Shown here: positions 33,497 through 44,712 of the stretch, one piece after another
Position numbering within the stretch: the stretch's first letter is position 1
Layout: each line of letters opens with the position of its first letter
Origin: Paenalkalicoccus suaedae
GTDB taxonomy: Bacteria; Bacillota; Bacilli; Bacillales; Salisediminibacteriaceae
Length of the DNA: 64,000 bases
Assembly: GCF_006965545.2 (NCBI RefSeq)
Contig: NZ_CP041372.2
Span: 2,418,001-2,482,000 of the forward strand
Direction of reading: 5' to 3'
Program-made: the position numbers and the translations under genes
The notes under the pieces: generated by a model
Database searches by the model: none
What the model was told of the DNA's origin: nothing
The model's input: the letters and a program-made list of their open reading frames with translations, nothing else

Positions 33497-33815
33497 TGTG
33501 CATTTCGAGGTCCGCGGCGTGCATTTCCACCTTGCTCGTGTGCATTCTCTTTCGCGTTGTCTGCATTTCACCCTCGGTCGTGTGCATTTTTTTTGACTGT
33601 CTGCATTTTGAGGGCCGCGGCGTGCATTTCCACCTTGCTCGTGTGCATTTATGCTCGCGCTGTCTGCATTTCACTCTTGCTCGTGTGCATTTATTTTGAC
33701 TGTCTGCATTTTGAGGGCCGCGGCGTGCATTTTTACCCTGCCAGTGTGCATTTATTTTAACCATTCACATTTTCAGGTCAACAGCGCGCATCCCCCCTCG
33801 CCAACACGCATTCTC
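33497..33815. repeat. 21-bp periodic array 4 (TGCATT / CCGCGG motifs)
   Basis: TGCATT starts at 33499, 33520, 33541, 33562, 33583, 33602, 33623, 33644, 33665, 33686, 33705, 33726 and 33747, with degenerate units to about 33815. Steps are 21,21,21,21,19 and repeat, a 103-bp super-unit. One unit of each set carries GCCGCGGC. It is the inverse-orientation relative of array 2. It lies exactly between two converging terminators. Both strands stay open by virtue of the 21-bp period, but no ribosome binding site is evident. Confidence 0.93.
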
Positions 33816-33822
33816 CCCACCA

Positions 33823-33859
33823 CAAAAAAGAGGAACCGACATCACACTTCGGTTCCTCT
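33823..33859 (-). terminator. Terminator of the hem operon
   Basis: GAGGAACCG pairs with CGGTTCCTC and is followed on the minus strand by six T. It lies 55 bp beyond the hemL stop. Confidence 0.9.
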
Positions 33860-33913
33860 CTCCCTATTCTAAACAAATCATCTATTTCCCCATCTACAAT
33901 CCCACAACACTAC

Positions 33914-35197
33914 TTATTTAATCGCCGCAAACGCCTTGTCTGCTGCCTCGATAGTAGCTTGAATATCTGCTTCTGTATGCTTAGTAGATAGGAATAATCC
34001 TTCAAACTGAGAAGGTGGTACAGATACACCGTTCTCGAGCATTTGCTGGAAGTAGCGCTTAAACATGTCTAGATCAGACGTTTGAGCAGTTTTAAAGTCC
34101 ACCACTTCTTCATTCGTAAAGAAGAAACCAATCATTGATCCAGCTCGAGTAGTGTGACACGGAATACCGTGCTTCTCCGCTGCCTCACGTAAACCTGTTT
34201 CAAGCATTGCTCCGATGTGATCAAAATGCTCATACGATTCTTTTGTTAGCTGGCTGATTGTCTCGTATCCAGCTGTCATAGCAAGTGGATTACCAGATAG
34301 TGTACCTGCTTGATAAATGTTACCTGCTGGCGCGATTTGCTCCATAATCTCACGCTTACCACCGAAGGCTCCAGCTGGTAAACCACCGCCGATTACTTTA
34401 CCTAAGCACGTTAAGTCAGGTGTTACCCCAAGCTCTCCTTGGGCACAGTTATAGCCAACGCGGAAACCAGTCATTACTTCATCAAAAATGAGAAGAGAAC
34501 CGTACTCTTTTGTTAGTTCACGAACTCCTTCTAAATAGCCTTCCTTTGGACGAACGACACCCATATTCCCTGTAACAGGCTCCATAATAACTCCTGCAAT
34601 ATCGTCACCAAACTTTTCGAAAGCAAGACGAAGACTGTCCATATCATTAAATGGAACGGTTAACGTGTTCGACGCAACCGATTCAGGAACACCTGGGCTA
34701 TCAGGCAGACCAAGAGTCGCAACGCCAGACCCCGCTTTAATTAAAAGAGAGTCCCCGTGTCCGTGGTAGCAGCCCTCAAACTTCAAAATCTTATTGCGAC
34801 CTGTATAGCCACGTGCTAAACGAAGCGCACTCATCGTAGCCTCCGTACCGGAGCTTACCATGCGTACTACTTCAACAGAAGGAACTCGCTCAATAACAAG
34901 CTCAGCAAGCTTCGTTTCCATTTCGTGTGGCGCACCAAAGCTTGTACCTTTATCGGCCATTGCCTTTACTGCTTCAATGACTTGCTTGTCCGCGTGACCA
35001 TGAATTAATGGTCCCCATGAAAGCACGTAGTCAATATATTCGTTTCCATCTAAATCCCAAATGTGAGAGCCTTCTCCTCGCTCCATGTAAACGGGATCCA
35101 TACCGACAGATTTAAATGCTCGAACAGGACTGTTTACACCACCTGGCATGAGTGGCTTTGCTTTTTGAAACGCCTCTTGAGATTTTTGATTATTCAT
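33914..35197 (-). CDS. hemL: Glutamate-1-semialdehyde 2,1-aminomutase
   Basis: A 427-residue class III PLP aminotransferase that converts glutamate-1-semialdehyde to 5-aminolevulinate. The opening [13 protein letters not shown] is diagnostic. [16 protein letters not shown] forms the phosphate and cofactor pocket, [11 protein letters not shown] carries the PLP-ring Asp, and the Schiff-base Lys is in [19 protein letters not shown]. It is the last gene of the operon and overlaps hemB by 8 bp. Confidence 0.97.
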   Translation of the reverse strand: MNNQKSQEAFQKAKPLMPGGVNSPVRAFKSVGMDPVYMERGEGSHIWDLDGNEYIDYVLSWGPLIHGHADKQVIEAVKAMADKGTSFGAPHEMETKLAELVIERVPSVEVVRMVSSGTEATMSALRLARGYTGRNKILKFEGCYHGHGDSLLIKAGSGVATLGLPDSPGVPESVASNTLTVPFNDMDSLRLAFEKFGDDIAGVIMEPVTGNMGVVRPKEGYLEGVRELTKEYGSLLIFDEVMTGFRVGYNCAQGELGVTPDLTCLGKVIGGGLPAGAFGGKREIMEQIAPAGNIYQAGTLSGNPLAMTAGYETISQLTKESYEHFDHIGAMLETGLREAAEKHGIPCHTTRAGSMIGFFFTNEEVVDFKTAQTSDLDMFKRYFQQMLENGVSVPPSQFEGLFLSTKHTEADIQATIEAADKAFAAIK

Positions 35198-36194
35198 CGC
35201 TTGTCCCTCCGTTTTCCCCTTGTTGAAGATAGTCCGCTACGTCTTTTGCAAAGTACGTTAAAATAAGATCTGCTCCAGCTCGCTTCATGCTGACCATTTT
35301 TTCCATCACAATCGCCTCTTCGTTGACCCAGCCATTTTGAGCAGCTGCTTTGATCATCGAATATTCTCCGCTAACGTTATACGCCACGATCGGAAGATCC
35401 TCACGCTCGCGTACATCACGAATGATATCAAGGTAAGAGAGCGCAGGCTTCACGATCAAGTAGTCCGCACCTTCCTCTACGTCAGACGCCGCCTCTCGGA
35501 ATGCTTCACGACGGTTTGCTGGATCCATTTGATACGTTTTACGATCGCCTGACTTAGGCGAAGAGTGCGCAGCATCACGGAATGGTCCGTAAAACGCCGA
35601 CGCGTATTTAACGGCATAGCTCATGATTGGCGTGTGAACAAAGCCAGCTTCGTCCAACCCTTTTCGAATAGCCGCAACAAAGCCGTCCATCATATTAGAT
35701 GGAGCGATAATATCTGCTCCTGCTTGTGCTTGAGAAACTGCTGTTTTCGTTAATAGCTCTAAAGACTGATCATTTAAAATCTCGCCATCATGCACCACAC
35801 CACAGTGACCGTGGTCGGTGAACTGACAAAGGCACGTATCTGCAATGACCGTAAGATTCGGATATCGTTCTTTCACAAAACGAATTCCTTGTTGGACAAT
35901 TCCTTCATCCGAATAAGCGCTTGAACCAACGTCATCCTTCTCCTTCGGTACGCCAAAAAGAATGATAGAAGAGATGCCACGACGAACAACCTCTTGTAGC
36001 TCTTCCTCTAAGCGATCTAATGACCACTGGTAAACACCAGGCATAGACGCCACTTCATTTTTAATATTCTCCCCTTCTTTTACAAAGATCGGGTAAATTA
36101 AGTCCTCAACACGGACATGATTTTCTCTAATAGAAGATCGAATTTGAGCCGACGAACGAAGTCGACGATGTCGATCAAAAGTAGCTTTAGTCAC
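35190..36194 (-). CDS. hemB: Delta-aminolevulinic acid dehydratase (porphobilinogen synthase)
   Basis: A 334-residue TIM-barrel enzyme condensing two 5-aminolevulinates into porphobilinogen. The zinc-type active-site cysteines are present in [14 protein letters not shown]. The two Schiff-base lysines fit [16 protein letters not shown] and [11 protein letters not shown]. The N-terminus [13 protein letters not shown] is typical. It overlaps hemD by 8 bp and hemL by 8 bp. Confidence 0.97.
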   Translation of the reverse strand: MTKATFDRHRRLRSSAQIRSSIRENHVRVEDLIYPIFVKEGENIKNEVASMPGVYQWSLDRLEEELQEVVRRGISSIILFGVPKEKDDVGSSAYSDEGIVQQGIRFVKERYPNLTVIADTCLCQFTDHGHCGVVHDGEILNDQSLELLTKTAVSQAQAGADIIAPSNMMDGFVAAIRKGLDEAGFVHTPIMSYAVKYASAFYGPFRDAAHSSPKSGDRKTYQMDPANRREAFREAASDVEEGADYLIVKPALSYLDIIRDVREREDLPIVAYNVSGEYSMIKAAAQNGWVNEEAIVMEKMVSMKRAGADLILTYFAKDVADYLQQGENGGTSDE

Positions 36195-36930
36195 ATATAT
36201 CTCCTACCTTTACGTGTATTTCTTCTAATAAGGATTCTATTGTTGATTCATGCGGAGTAACGAGCGCTTTAACTGCTATTCCCTGTAACGCCTGTTCAGT
36301 AATGTGCCCAATCGCGCCAACTAGTTTATCTTGCAGAGCATCTCCGCCTGCAAGCTCCTTGAAGGCTCTTACAGCAGAAGGGCTTGCAAATATGACGGTA
36401 TCGATTTTGGGCAATGCCAAAGAGAGCTCTGCCTGAACAGATTCATTCGTCACAGTTTCATATAAAATCGCCTCTACGACGAGCTTGCCTTGAGCCCGTA
36501 AGCCTTCTGTGAGCGTTTTTCTTGCCACCTTACTTCTCGGATAAAATACATCACCCAAAGCAGGCTTCATTGCACAGACGAGTGCCTCTGCATGATACTC
36601 ACTCGGCATAATAGCAACGTGTAGCCCCTCTGCTTCTAACAGCTGCTTCGTCTTTTTACCGACAGCTGCGATGTGCATCTGAGACAATGACTCTTTTGGG
36701 ATAGAAAACTCCTGCATGGCCTTCATTAAAAACGTGTAGCTATTTACGCTCGTAAACACAATCCAGTCGCAGGATAACCCTGCTCGAATATCTGTCTCGT
36801 TGTAGGCTTGCTTTATTGTAATGAGCGGTACTTCGATACTAACCGCTCCATAGCTTTCAAGCTTATTCGTTAAAGTGGTTGCTTGATGACGTGCTCGTGT
36901 ATTTAAAACATGCCGACCTTGTAAAGACAT
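36187..36930 (-). CDS. hemD: Uroporphyrinogen-III synthase
   Basis: A 247-residue two-domain enzyme that cyclises and inverts ring D of hydroxymethylbilane. Sequence conservation in HemD is poor. Recognisable points are the N-terminal [18 protein letters not shown], the [17 protein letters not shown] block and the late [16 protein letters not shown]. Position between hemC and hemB settles the call. Confidence 0.92.
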   Translation of the reverse strand: MSLQGRHVLNTRARHQATTLTNKLESYGAVSIEVPLITIKQAYNETDIRAGLSCDWIVFTSVNSYTFLMKAMQEFSIPKESLSQMHIAAVGKKTKQLLEAEGLHVAIMPSEYHAEALVCAMKPALGDVFYPRSKVARKTLTEGLRAQGKLVVEAILYETVTNESVQAELSLALPKIDTVIFASPSAVRAFKELAGGDALQDKLVGAIGHITEQALQGIAVKALVTPHESTIESLLEEIHVKVGDICD

Positions 36931-36943
36931 GCCATCACGTCCT

Positions 36944-37876
36944 CTATTCGTCTAGTTCCGCTTTCACCTTATCAAGTAGCTCTTTTGCCCCTTCAGAAAG
37001 CATTTTTTCTGCTGCTTGTTTCCCAATCGCTACTGGGTCACTACCCGTAATAGTTTCTTTATATACTTCTTTTCCATCCGGAGAAGCAACTAATGCTGTG
37101 AGCGTCACGTCATTATTATCATTAAGCGTTGCATAGCCTGCAATTGGCACCTGACAACCGCCTTCTACTGTATGGAGGAACGAGCGTTCAGCTGCTACAG
37201 TTCTTGCTGTATTTTCGTCATTAATATGAGCAAGTAAATCAAGTAGCTCTTGATCATCTGCGCGACATTCGATACCGAGAGCACCTTGGCCGACAGCAGG
37301 AACAGATGTCTCTGGAGACATAAATTCCGATACGATGCTGCTATCCCAGCCTACTCGAGATAATCCGGCAGCAGCTAAAATAATCGCATCATAGTCCTCT
37401 TCGCGACATTTACGTAAACGAGTCTCGATATTGCCTCGAATCCACTGAATTTTAATATCTGGACGCTGCATCAACACTTGAGAGGAACGTCGTAAACTGC
37501 TTGTTCCGACGATAGCTCCCTCGGGAAGCTCCGCTAAAGGTTGTCCACTATTAGAGATAAACGCGTCGCGTGGGTCCTCACGCTCTGGTACTGCACCAAT
37601 CGTAAGGCCTTCCGCAATAACAGACGGTAAATCCTTCATGCTGTGAACAGCCATGTCGATTTCTCCGTCGTACATTGCCTGCTCAATCTCTTTCACAAAC
37701 AGACCCTTGCCACCAACTTTAGAAAGCATAACATCTAATATTTTGTCGCCCTTTGTGACGATTTCTTTAATTTCAAATTCATATGGTAATCCTAGTGCTT
37801 CTAGCTTCTTGATCACCCATTTTGTTTGTGTTAACGCAAGATTGCTTCGTCTTGATCCAATTACTATTTTCCTCAT
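36944..37876 (-). CDS. hemC: Hydroxymethylbilane synthase (porphobilinogen deaminase)
   Basis: A 310-residue enzyme polymerising four porphobilinogens. The N-terminus [18 protein letters not shown] is standard. [10 protein letters not shown] and the Arg-rich [11 protein letters not shown] and [10 protein letters not shown] bind substrate carboxylates. The dipyrromethane-carrying Cys lies in [12 protein letters not shown]. It is 13 bp before hemD and 41 bp after hemX. Confidence 0.97.
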   Translation of the reverse strand: MRKIVIGSRRSNLALTQTKWVIKKLEALGLPYEFEIKEIVTKGDKILDVMLSKVGGKGLFVKEIEQAMYDGEIDMAVHSMKDLPSVIAEGLTIGAVPEREDPRDAFISNSGQPLAELPEGAIVGTSSLRRSSQVLMQRPDIKIQWIRGNIETRLRKCREEDYDAIILAAAGLSRVGWDSSIVSEFMSPETSVPAVGQGALGIECRADDQELLDLLAHINDENTARTVAAERSFLHTVEGGCQVPIAGYATLNDNNDVTLTALVASPDGKEVYKETITGSDPVAIGKQAAEKMLSEGAKELLDKVKAELDE

Positions 37877-37917
37877 AGTAGCCTCCTTTATAATCCTTAT
37901 CCATTGTAACGTGTTTT

Positions 37918-38733
37918 TTACCAGATGTGAAAGTTCGTGAATAGACTTGATAAAAAATAGTTGATGAGTACGACTAAAAATGATGCAATGTTGACGAGAA
38001 CCATTCCATAGCCTCTTCGTGAATTTACGATATATTGAAAGAGATAAAATCCATAGCTTAGTAGGACAAGTAGAGACGTAAGTACTTTACTATCGAGCCA
38101 CGGAACGTAGCCTACTGTTTGGAACGACCATATCACTCCTAAAATCAGCCCTCCTGCTAACATAGGGAATCCAACTAACGCAAATCGATACGACCATTTT
38201 TCGAGCTTATATAAATCCCCTATTTTGCCCATCCATTTGCCCCACAGCTTCCTTTTGAGTAAATGGTGCTGAAGGAAATAAAGCATCGAAAAACCAAAGG
38301 ATATAGTGAATACGGCATACGATAAAATTAAAAATGTCACGTGAACAAACAGTAGCTCGAATATAAATAGCTCCATGAGTCTAGTCGAAATATTGCCCTC
38401 AGGCGCTAATGTGTATGTGAGTAATAAAGCCCAGCCGAGTAAATTAATAAACGCTTGCAAAAGACCAGATAGATACATCCAGTGAACAATGAGCGAAATA
38501 GAGACGAGGATCCAAACGTAAAAGAACATACCCTCAAAAACAGTCATGACTGGGAATCGACCAAATTCGATCGTCCGAAGCACAAGTAGCGCAGTTTGAG
38601 ATACCCAAACAATAGAAAGCAACCAGAAGGCAAGACGCGTCACCTTCTGGTTGTTTTTAAGAAATCCAATAAAATAGAATCCGACGCTAGTTGCATAAAC
38701 CGCTAGCATAAGGAAGAAATAGATATCTATCAC
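37918..38733 (-). CDS. hemX: HemX-like cytochrome c assembly family membrane protein
   Basis: A 271-residue protein with about eight hydrophobic segments, CcsA/HemX family. In B. subtilis HemX lies between hemA and hemC and limits the amount of HemA protein. Here it is in the same place, 12 bp after hemA. The family motif with conserved His and aromatic residues near the C-terminal half is only partly visible to me. Confidence 0.9.
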   Translation of the reverse strand: MIDIYFFLMLAVYATSVGFYFIGFLKNNQKVTRLAFWLLSIVWVSQTALLVLRTIEFGRFPVMTVFEGMFFYVWILVSISLIVHWMYLSGLLQAFINLLGWALLLTYTLAPEGNISTRLMELFIFELLFVHVTFLILSYAVFTISFGFSMLYFLQHHLLKRKLWGKWMGKIGDLYKLEKWSYRFALVGFPMLAGGLILGVIWSFQTVGYVPWLDSKVLTSLLVLLSYGFYLFQYIVNSRRGYGMVLVNIASFLVVLINYFLSSLFTNFHIW

Positions 38734-38745
38734 GTGTCTATTCCT

Positions 38746-40137
38746 TTACACAGAACGCGAAACAACGGCTTCGCGTTTTGCTAGCTGTAGCTTGCGCTTC
38801 TCAATGCTCCACTCTCGCTCTACTTTATTGATTTGTATATTGTAAGACATCGTCTTTTCCTGACTATTAATTTCCTCTTCAATGCCGAATACCTTCGTCA
38901 TATAAGCGAGTAATTCTTCAGGATTTTCTTCAGCTGGGATCTCTTTGAGTGCTGTAATCGGATCGCGTAAAAGCTGATTAATAATGCTCTTCATGTGCTT
39001 TCTAACAACCTTTTTCTCGCGCTCAGATAGGCTTGATAGCTTTCGCTCTAAGCTCTCCATTGTTTGCTCTTGAATTGTTGTCGCCTTGTTACGAAGTGCT
39101 GTAATCGCAGGAACAACACCAAGTGTATCTAACCAATGACTAAAGGACACAAGATCCTCTTCAATCATAAGCTCGATTTTTTCTGCTTCTTGCTTACGCT
39201 CTTCTAAGTTAGCTGCAACGATTCCTTGAAGATCATCAATGTCATAAAGATAAATATTATCAAGTTCCGCTAAAGCTGGATCTAAGTCTCTAGGTACCGC
39301 AATATCTACTAAGAATAATGGTCTACCTTTGCGCTTTTTAATAAGCTGCTTCACGTCTTCTTTACGTAAAATGTAATCAGAAGATCCAGTCGAGCTGATC
39401 ATAATATCCGCTTCAATTAGTGAATCATGTAGCTTGTCCATACCTTGAGCTTGACCACTAAATTTAGCGGCTAATTCTTCGGCTCTCTCCTTCGTACGGT
39501 TCATGACGGTAATATCGGCGATTCCATTAGATGTTAAGTTTTTAGCCGTTAATTCGCTCATTTTACCAGCACCCATTACGAGTACTTTTTTATCTGCGAA
39601 ATCACCAAAAATCTTCTTGCCAAGCTCTACTGCAGCATAGGAAACAGATACTGCGTTCTCGCCAATTGCCGTCTCAGAGTGAGCACGTTTCGCAAGTGTA
39701 ATAGCCTGCTTGAATAACTCATTAAATATCGTACCTGTCGTTTGTTGCGCTTGTGCAAGCTGGAAGCTATCTCGAACCTGCCCAAGAATTTGAGTCTCAC
39801 CTAACACCATCGAATCTAGTCCACAGGCTACACGGAACAAGTGCTCAATAGCATGCTCGTCCTCACGTACGTGAAGATGATGACTAAAGTCTTCTTTAGG
39901 CACACCAAACCAATTCTCTAAAAATAACTTCGTATAATAACGACCTGTATGCACTTGGTCTGCAACCACATACAGCTCTGTTCGATTACATGTTGAAATA
40001 AGCACGCACTCTAAGATGCTCTTAGAGCCACGTAATTCTGCTAACGCCTCTGCTAATTCCGACTCTTTGAACGCAAAGTTCTCTCGGATCTCTACTGGCG
40101 TTGTTTTATAGTTTAAGCTTGTCACTAATATATGCAT
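38746..40137 (-). CDS. hemA: Glutamyl-tRNA reductase
   Basis: A 463-residue NADPH enzyme reducing Glu-tRNA to glutamate-1-semialdehyde, the committed step of heme synthesis here. The catalytic Cys is in [13 protein letters not shown] (about 50), and the NADPH fold contains [40 protein letters not shown] (in parts) marks the substrate domain, and a dimerisation helix closes the protein. The ATG at 40137 is chosen because GGGGGTGA precedes it; this gives [19 protein letters not shown], the usual start. Confidence 0.96.
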   Translation of the reverse strand: MHILVTSLNYKTTPVEIRENFAFKESELAEALAELRGSKSILECVLISTCNRTELYVVADQVHTGRYYTKLFLENWFGVPKEDFSHHLHVREDEHAIEHLFRVACGLDSMVLGETQILGQVRDSFQLAQAQQTTGTIFNELFKQAITLAKRAHSETAIGENAVSVSYAAVELGKKIFGDFADKKVLVMGAGKMSELTAKNLTSNGIADITVMNRTKERAEELAAKFSGQAQGMDKLHDSLIEADIMISSTGSSDYILRKEDVKQLIKKRKGRPLFLVDIAVPRDLDPALAELDNIYLYDIDDLQGIVAANLEERKQEAEKIELMIEEDLVSFSHWLDTLGVVPAITALRNKATTIQEQTMESLERKLSSLSEREKKVVRKHMKSIINQLLRDPITALKEIPAEENPEELLAYMTKVFGIEEEINSQEKTMSYNIQINKVEREWSIEKRKLQLAKREAVVSRSV

Positions 40138-40223
40138 AAAGGTCACCCCCTGATTCAAAACCGTTATTTATTTTACACGGATTTTGAGAATCTGTCACGT
40201 TTCCTATTTATCATTCGTATTAC

Positions 40224-40253
40224 ATTATAACATTTTTAATTAAGCTCTGTCAG
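40224..40253 (-). promoter_or_regulatory. Sigma-A promoter of the hem operon
   Basis: On the minus strand CTGACA is followed after 18 nt by a perfect TATAAT, about 90 bp upstream of the hemA start. No clear PerR-type palindrome was seen around it. Confidence 0.75.
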
Positions 40254-40407
40254 TATATGTACTCATGGAGTATTGAATAATTTGTGACTTCATTCACAGG
40301 GCTTTTTGGAATCTTCTTTTGTTGATATAAGAGCTAAAATCTAAACCTTAGCTCTCAGCTCTTCGAGCTGAATTTAATGAAGGGCTAACTAGTTAAATCG
40401 GCACTCC

Positions 40408-40572
40408 GAGCTGTCAGCCCTGTGGACACTCTACGACATCCATAGGGCCGGCCTTTGAGCTTCCTCGTCGGCAGGGTGCGGCTGTCGCCTTACCCTAGAC
40501 GCCTCCTGTGGGATCTCAAAAACCTCTTTCCCCTATGGATTGTCTCCGAATGTCCTCCGGGTCTGCCAGCTC
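40408..40572 (-). repeat. Structured hairpin element, copy C (complete)
   Basis: On the minus strand, GAGCTGGCAG...GACAATCCATAGGG pairs with CCCTATGGATGTC...CTGACAGCTC. It encloses the shared core GAGATCCCACAGGAGGCG, GGCGACAGCCGC and CTGCCGACGAGGAAGCTC. Both arms of the long stem differ from copies A and B yet pair fully. The 40.1-41.05 kb intergenic region contains no gene that I can support. Confidence 0.8.
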
Positions 40573-40768
40573 TCTGTTTGATTTAAAAAACACAAGAATG
40601 AAAAAAATAAATTTAATTATAGAGCTTTAATAAAGCTTCTAATATTAAAAATTATAGCTAAAGAATGTAAAAATTGCTCTTTCTCCTTTCATACTTATTC
40701 TAATTAATTATGTTTAAAGCTAGTTTTTAACGATTTTAAAATAATCAATTCTTTCTATTTAGAAGCTC

Positions 40769-40870
40769 TTGAGGAGGCAGACTCGTAGAATGCCCGGAGA
40801 CAATTAGCAGGAATAGGCTCAGGTCCTGACCCTGCTAATGTCGTAGGGTATTCGAAGAGCTGACTCCTAT
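40769..40870 (+). repeat. Structured hairpin element, copy D (core deleted)
   Basis: It is nearly identical to the arms of copy A (GAGGAGGCAGACTCG, GAATGCCCG, GACAATTAGCAGGAATAGGC, CCTGCTAATGTCGTAGGG). The 68 bp between the two AGGC words of copy A (482-549) is missing. The flank downstream (AACTAGTTAGCACTTTAGCA) also matches the flank of copy A. It is inverted relative to copy C, 200 bp away, with AT-rich DNA between. Confidence 0.8.
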
Positions 40871-40971
40871 TATTAATTACAGCCAGTAAAACTGAAAGAA
40901 ACTAGTTAGCACTTTAGCAATCAAAGATCGAAGAGCTAGAAGTAACTAGTTAGCACTTTACTACTCCACCA

Positions 40972-41007
40972 TAAAAAAAGCCCCCTAGCCGTTAATGGAC
41001 TAGGAGA
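40972..41007 (-). terminator. Second terminator after the ABC ATPase
   Basis: CCTAGTCC pairs with GGCTAGGG around ATTAAC, followed on the minus strand by seven T. Confidence 0.75.
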
Positions 41008-41011
41008 CTTT

Positions 41012-41057
41012 TAGCGTTTTGAAACACTCCTATTAACTTAGAGTGTTCCCAAAACGT
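41012..41057 (-). terminator. First terminator after the ABC ATPase
   Basis: ACGTTTTGGGAACACTC pairs with GAGTGTTTCAAAACGCT, starting just past the stop codon. The T-run after the stem is weak, and a second, stronger terminator follows at 40972-41007. Confidence 0.6.
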
Positions 41058-41058
41058 A

Positions 41059-41793
41059 TTAAGATAAAACCTTTCCTAAGAACTCTTTTGTGCGTAGCTC
41101 TTTTGGATTTGCAAAAAACTCTTTGGAGGGACCACCTTCGATAATGACACCATCATGCATAAACACGGTTTTATTGGCTACTTCACGCGCAAAACCCATT
41201 TCATGTGTGACAATAATCATCGTCATGCCTTCCTTCGCCAATTGTTTCATCGTATCTAGAACTTCGCCAACTAGCTCTGGATCTAGCGCGGATGTTGGTT
41301 CGTCAAATAGCATGAGTGTGGGCTTCATAGCCAGTGCTCGCGCTATTGCGACGCGCTGTTGCTGACCACCAGATAAACTAGAAGGATACGCCTCATATTT
41401 ATCTTGAAGTCCTACCTTATCAAGTAGTTGCTTGCCTTCTGCAATTGCCTCTTTTTTAGATACACCCTTCACGTGAACAGGGGCTTCCATGACATTCTCA
41501 AGGACCGTCTTATGTGGGAAAAGGTGAAAGTGCTGAAACACCATGCCAACTTTTTGTCTTAGCTCTTTAATCGATTTCGCCTTTGGTAGAATAGATTTCC
41601 CCTCAAACTCAATCGTACCTTCATCCTTTTGCTCCAAATAATTAATGCAGCGTAAAAGCGTACTTTTACCAGAGCCGCTGGCCCCAATTAAGCAAACTAC
41701 TTCGCCCCGCTCTACCGATAAATCCACGCCTCGTAATACGTGATTATCACCAAAAGATTTGTGCAAATTGTGAATTGTAATTAACTCAGACAC
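41059..41793 (-). CDS. Polar amino acid ABC transporter ATP-binding protein (GlnQ-like), orphan
   Basis: A 244-residue ABC ATPase of the polar amino acid (GlnQ/HisP) group. Walker [10 protein letters not shown], the Q-loop [17 protein letters not shown], the signature [16 protein letters not shown], Walker [14 protein letters not shown] and the His switch VTHEMGFA are all intact. No permease or binding protein gene is nearby, so its partners must be elsewhere. It follows engB by 10 bp with GAGGTG directly after the engB stop. I chose the second GTG (41793) because of this spacing. B. subtilis has no such gene here. Confidence 0.9.
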   Translation of the reverse strand: MSELITIHNLHKSFGDNHVLRGVDLSVERGEVVCLIGASGSGKSTLLRCINYLEQKDEGTIEFEGKSILPKAKSIKELRQKVGMVFQHFHLFPHKTVLENVMEAPVHVKGVSKKEAIAEGKQLLDKVGLQDKYEAYPSSLSGGQQQRVAIARALAMKPTLMLFDEPTSALDPELVGEVLDTMKQLAKEGMTMIIVTHEMGFAREVANKTVFMHDGVIIEGGPSKEFFANPKELRTKEFLGKVLS

Positions 41794-41803
41794 TGCGCTC
41801 ACC

Positions 41804-42391
41804 TCAGCTAAATAGCTTCTCCGTGATAGCCGACCAAGCCTTCTCTTTGCCTAAACCTGTTTCAGAGGAAAAGAGAATAACAGGGTCGTCCTCTACTACT
41901 TGAAGCTCTTTTTTAACACGGTCCACGTGCGCTGCCCATTTTGACCGACCGATTTTATCGGCCTTAGTTGCTATAACGATCACAGGAAGCTCGTGGTACT
42001 TTAACCATTCGTACATCATTACGTCGTCCTCAGTTGGCTTGTGTCTAACATCAACTAACTGGACAACACCCTTTAGTTGCTCACGTTCTTGGAAGTATAC
42101 CTCCATGACGCGACCCCATGCTTCACGCTCTGACTTTGACACTTTTGCATAGCCATATCCAGGTACATCAACAAAGTGAAAACGATCATTAATCCAGTAG
42201 TAGTTTAACGTTTGTGTTTTACCTGGTCGCTGTGACGTTCTCGCCATCCCTTTTCGTTGTAAAAGCGTATTAATAAACGAGGATTTCCCTACGTTTGAAC
42301 GTCCAGAAAGGGCTACTTCTGGGAAGAGCCCTTTTGGAAATTGATCCGGTTTTGCTGCACTTATTGTTAATTCAACATCTGTTACCTTCAT
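41804..42391 (-). CDS. engB: Ribosome biogenesis GTPase EngB/YsxC
   Basis: A 195-residue GTPase needed for 50S subunit assembly. G1 is [10 protein letters not shown]3 is [10 protein letters not shown] and G4 is [11 protein letters not shown], with FSSETG as G5. The compact single-domain length is typical. The ATG overlaps the lonA stop by 4 bp, as in B. subtilis, where ysxC follows lonA. Confidence 0.96.
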   Translation of the reverse strand: MKVTDVELTISAAKPDQFPKGLFPEVALSGRSNVGKSSFINTLLQRKGMARTSQRPGKTQTLNYYWINDRFHFVDVPGYGYAKVSKSEREAWGRVMEVYFQEREQLKGVVQLVDVRHKPTEDDVMMYEWLKYHELPVIVIATKADKIGRSKWAAHVDRVKKELQVVEDDPVILFSSETGLGKEKAWSAITEKLFS

Positions 42392-44712
42392 TTACTATCC
42401 CTCACTAATGCATGTTTTAAGACTTCGTCAAGATGAGAGACAGGAAGGAACGTTAAATCCTTTTTGACGCTCTCCGGAATATCATCAAGATCCTTTTCAT
42501 TATCCTTTGGCATGATGATATGTGTCAACCCTGCTCGGTGAGCACTCATAGCTTTTTCTTTCAATCCACCAATTGGAAGTACGCGTCCTCTTAACGTAAT
42601 CTCACCAGTCATGCCTACTTCTTTCTTCACTGGCTGGTTTGTTAACGCAGAGATGAGGGCAGTCGCCATCGTAATTCCGGCAGATGGCCCATCCTTAGGT
42701 GTTGCGCCTTCCGGAACGTGAATATGAATGTCATGCTTTTTATTAAAATCAGGAGCTACAGACAGTTCACCTGACTTCGACCTGATGTAGCTAAATGCTG
42801 CCTGAGCAGATTCTTTCATTACATCACCAAGCTTACCAGTTAAAGTTAGCTTTCCATCACCCGGTGAAAGCGCGACTTCGATTTGTAACGTATCTCCGCC
42901 TGCAACTGTATAAGCAAGTCCTGTTGCTGCTCCAATTTGGTCCTCAAGCTCGGCTTTGCCGTAGCGGAAGTAACGTTTACCAAGCATCGATTCAATATTC
43001 TTAGGAGTAACAACTACTCGCTTCTTCTCTTCCGAAACAATCATTTTAGCTGCCTTGCGAGCAACTGTCGCAAGCTGGCGCTCCAGATTACGGACACCCG
43101 CTTCTCGCGTGTAGTATCTAACGACTTCAAGAATGGCGTCATCACGCATTTGCAACTGTGACTTGGAAAGCCCGTGATCCTTAATTTGCTTTGGTAACAA
43201 ATAGCCTTTGGAGATCTCTAGTTTCTCTACCTCTGTATATCCGCTAATGTTGATAATCTCCATTCTGTCTCTTAAAGGAGCCGGAATGGTAGAAATATTA
43301 TTTGCTGTCGTGACAAACATGACTTTCGATAAATCATATGGATCTTCGATAAAATGATCGCTAAACGTATTGTTTTGCTCTGGATCTAACACTTCTAAAA
43401 GTGCCGCTGACGGATCTCCGCGGAAATCATTCGCCATTTTATCGATCTCGTCTAATAAGAAAACAGGATTTGTAGTACCCGCTTTTTTCATTCCTTGAAT
43501 AACTCGACCTGGCATAGCGCCTACGTACGTGCGTCTGTGTCCTCGAATCTCCGCTTCGTCTCTCACGCCACCTAATGACATTCGAACGAAGTTACGACCA
43601 AGTGAGCGAGCAATAGAGCGTGCTAGAGACGTCTTCCCCACTCCAGGAGGTCCTGCAAGGCATAAAATAGGACCCTTCAGCTCTTTTGTTAGCTGTTGGA
43701 CAGCTAGATATTCCAACACACGCTCTTTCACTTTTTCAAGACCATAATGATCTTCATTCAAGATGCTTTCGGAACGTTTAATGTTGTGAAGATCTTCTGT
43801 CTCATCATTCCAAGGGAGTTGCACGAGCCAATCGATATAGTTGCGGATCACAGAGCTTTCCGCTGCGTTAGCCGGCATTTTTTCGTAGCGCTGTAGTTCC
43901 TTCAAGGCCTTTTCTTCGATAGCTTCTGGCATACTTGCATCATAAATGCGCTCACGAAGCTCTTCGGTCTCGCCTTCTTTCCCCTCGCGATCTCCGAGCT
44001 CTTTTTGAATCGCCTTCATTTGCTCGCGCAAGTAGTACTCTTTTTGCGTGCGTTCCATCGATTTCTTCACGCGCTGTCCGATTTTCTTCTCAAGACCAAG
44101 CACTTCGCGCTCATTGCTAAGCGTGCGCAAGATGAGCTTTAGTCGCTCTTCTAGCGTTAATGTCTCCAACACCTCTTGCTTTTGAACCATTTTGAGCGGT
44201 AGGTGTGAAGCCACGATATCAGCTAATCTTCCTGGCTCACTAATATCTGCAACTGTCGCATAAGTTTCTTGAGAAATTTTCTTAGACAGCTGAATATATT
44301 GTTCAAACTGCTCTAGCACATTTCGCATTAACGCCTGCTCTTCAACAGTCGCTTCCTGACGCTCATCAATCTTCTCAATGCCAACAGTATCGTATTCTTC
44401 CGATTGCTGAAAGCTTTCAATTCGGCCTCTGTATAATCCTTCCACAAGTACGCGAATCGTACCGTTAGGCAGTTTAAGCATTTGCTTAACTGTCGCAACT
44501 GTACCAATTGTGTACATATCTGCTTCTTCAGGCTCTTCCGTGGATACCTCTTTTTGCGTAACTAAAAAGATTTGATTATCCTCTACCATTGCTTTCTCGA
44601 GAGCACTGACTGATTTTTTCCTGCCAACGTCTAAGTGCAGGACCATTGTTGGGTATACTAGTAGTCCTCGAAGTGGGAGTACTGGGAGTTTCGTTGCTGT
44701 TTTTTTGCTCAC
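42388..44712 (-). CDS. lonA: ATP-dependent protease LonA
   Basis: A 774-residue AAA+ serine protease. The N-terminal substrate domain (1-200) begins with [17 protein letters not shown] coiled coil follows, and the AAA module has [15 protein letters not shown] and the DEIDK Walker B. The C-terminal protease domain has the catalytic Ser in [14 protein letters not shown] and the Lys in [13 protein letters not shown]. The start is GTG at 44712, behind GGAGGTG, giving the standard length; an upstream in-frame ATG is not preceded by such a site. B. subtilis has lonB between lonA and clpX, which is absent here. Confidence 0.95.
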   Translation of the reverse strand: MSKKTATKLPVLPLRGLLVYPTMVLHLDVGRKKSVSALEKAMVEDNQIFLVTQKEVSTEEPEEADMYTIGTVATVKQMLKLPNGTIRVLVEGLYRGRIESFQQSEEYDTVGIEKIDERQEATVEEQALMRNVLEQFEQYIQLSKKISQETYATVADISEPGRLADIVASHLPLKMVQKQEVLETLTLEERLKLILRTLSNEREVLGLEKKIGQRVKKSMERTQKEYYLREQMKAIQKELGDREGKEGETEELRERIYDASMPEAIEEKALKELQRYEKMPANAAESSVIRNYIDWLVQLPWNDETEDLHNIKRSESILNEDHYGLEKVKERVLEYLAVQQLTKELKGPILCLAGPPGVGKTSLARSIARSLGRNFVRMSLGGVRDEAEIRGHRRTYVGAMPGRVIQGMKKAGTTNPVFLLDEIDKMANDFRGDPSAALLEVLDPEQNNTFSDHFIEDPYDLSKVMFVTTANNISTIPAPLRDRMEIINISGYTEVEKLEISKGYLLPKQIKDHGLSKSQLQMRDDAILEVVRYYTREAGVRNLERQLATVARKAAKMIVSEEKKRVVVTPKNIESMLGKRYFRYGKAELEDQIGAATGLAYTVAGGDTLQIEVALSPGDGKLTLTGKLGDVMKESAQAAFSYIRSKSGELSVAPDFNKKHDIHIHVPEGATPKDGPSAGITMATALISALTNQPVKKEVGMTGEITLRGRVLPIGGLKEKAMSAHRAGLTHIIMPKDNEKDLDDIPESVKKDLTFLPVSHLDEVLKHALVRDSK

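Noticed and set aside
33423-33764. A 113-codon frame (and overlapping frames on the other strand) across the 33.5-kb array
   Set aside because: It exists only because the repeat unit is 21 bp. No ribosome binding site, and several frames on both strands are equally open.
33497-33815. CRISPR array
   Set aside because: The repeated word is only 6-8 bp, spacing is 13-15 bp, unit sequences are themselves related, and no cas gene is in the window.
40580-40768. A gene or transposase between hairpin copies C and D
   Set aside because: The spacer is under 200 bp and AT-rich, with no open frame of useful length or RBS.
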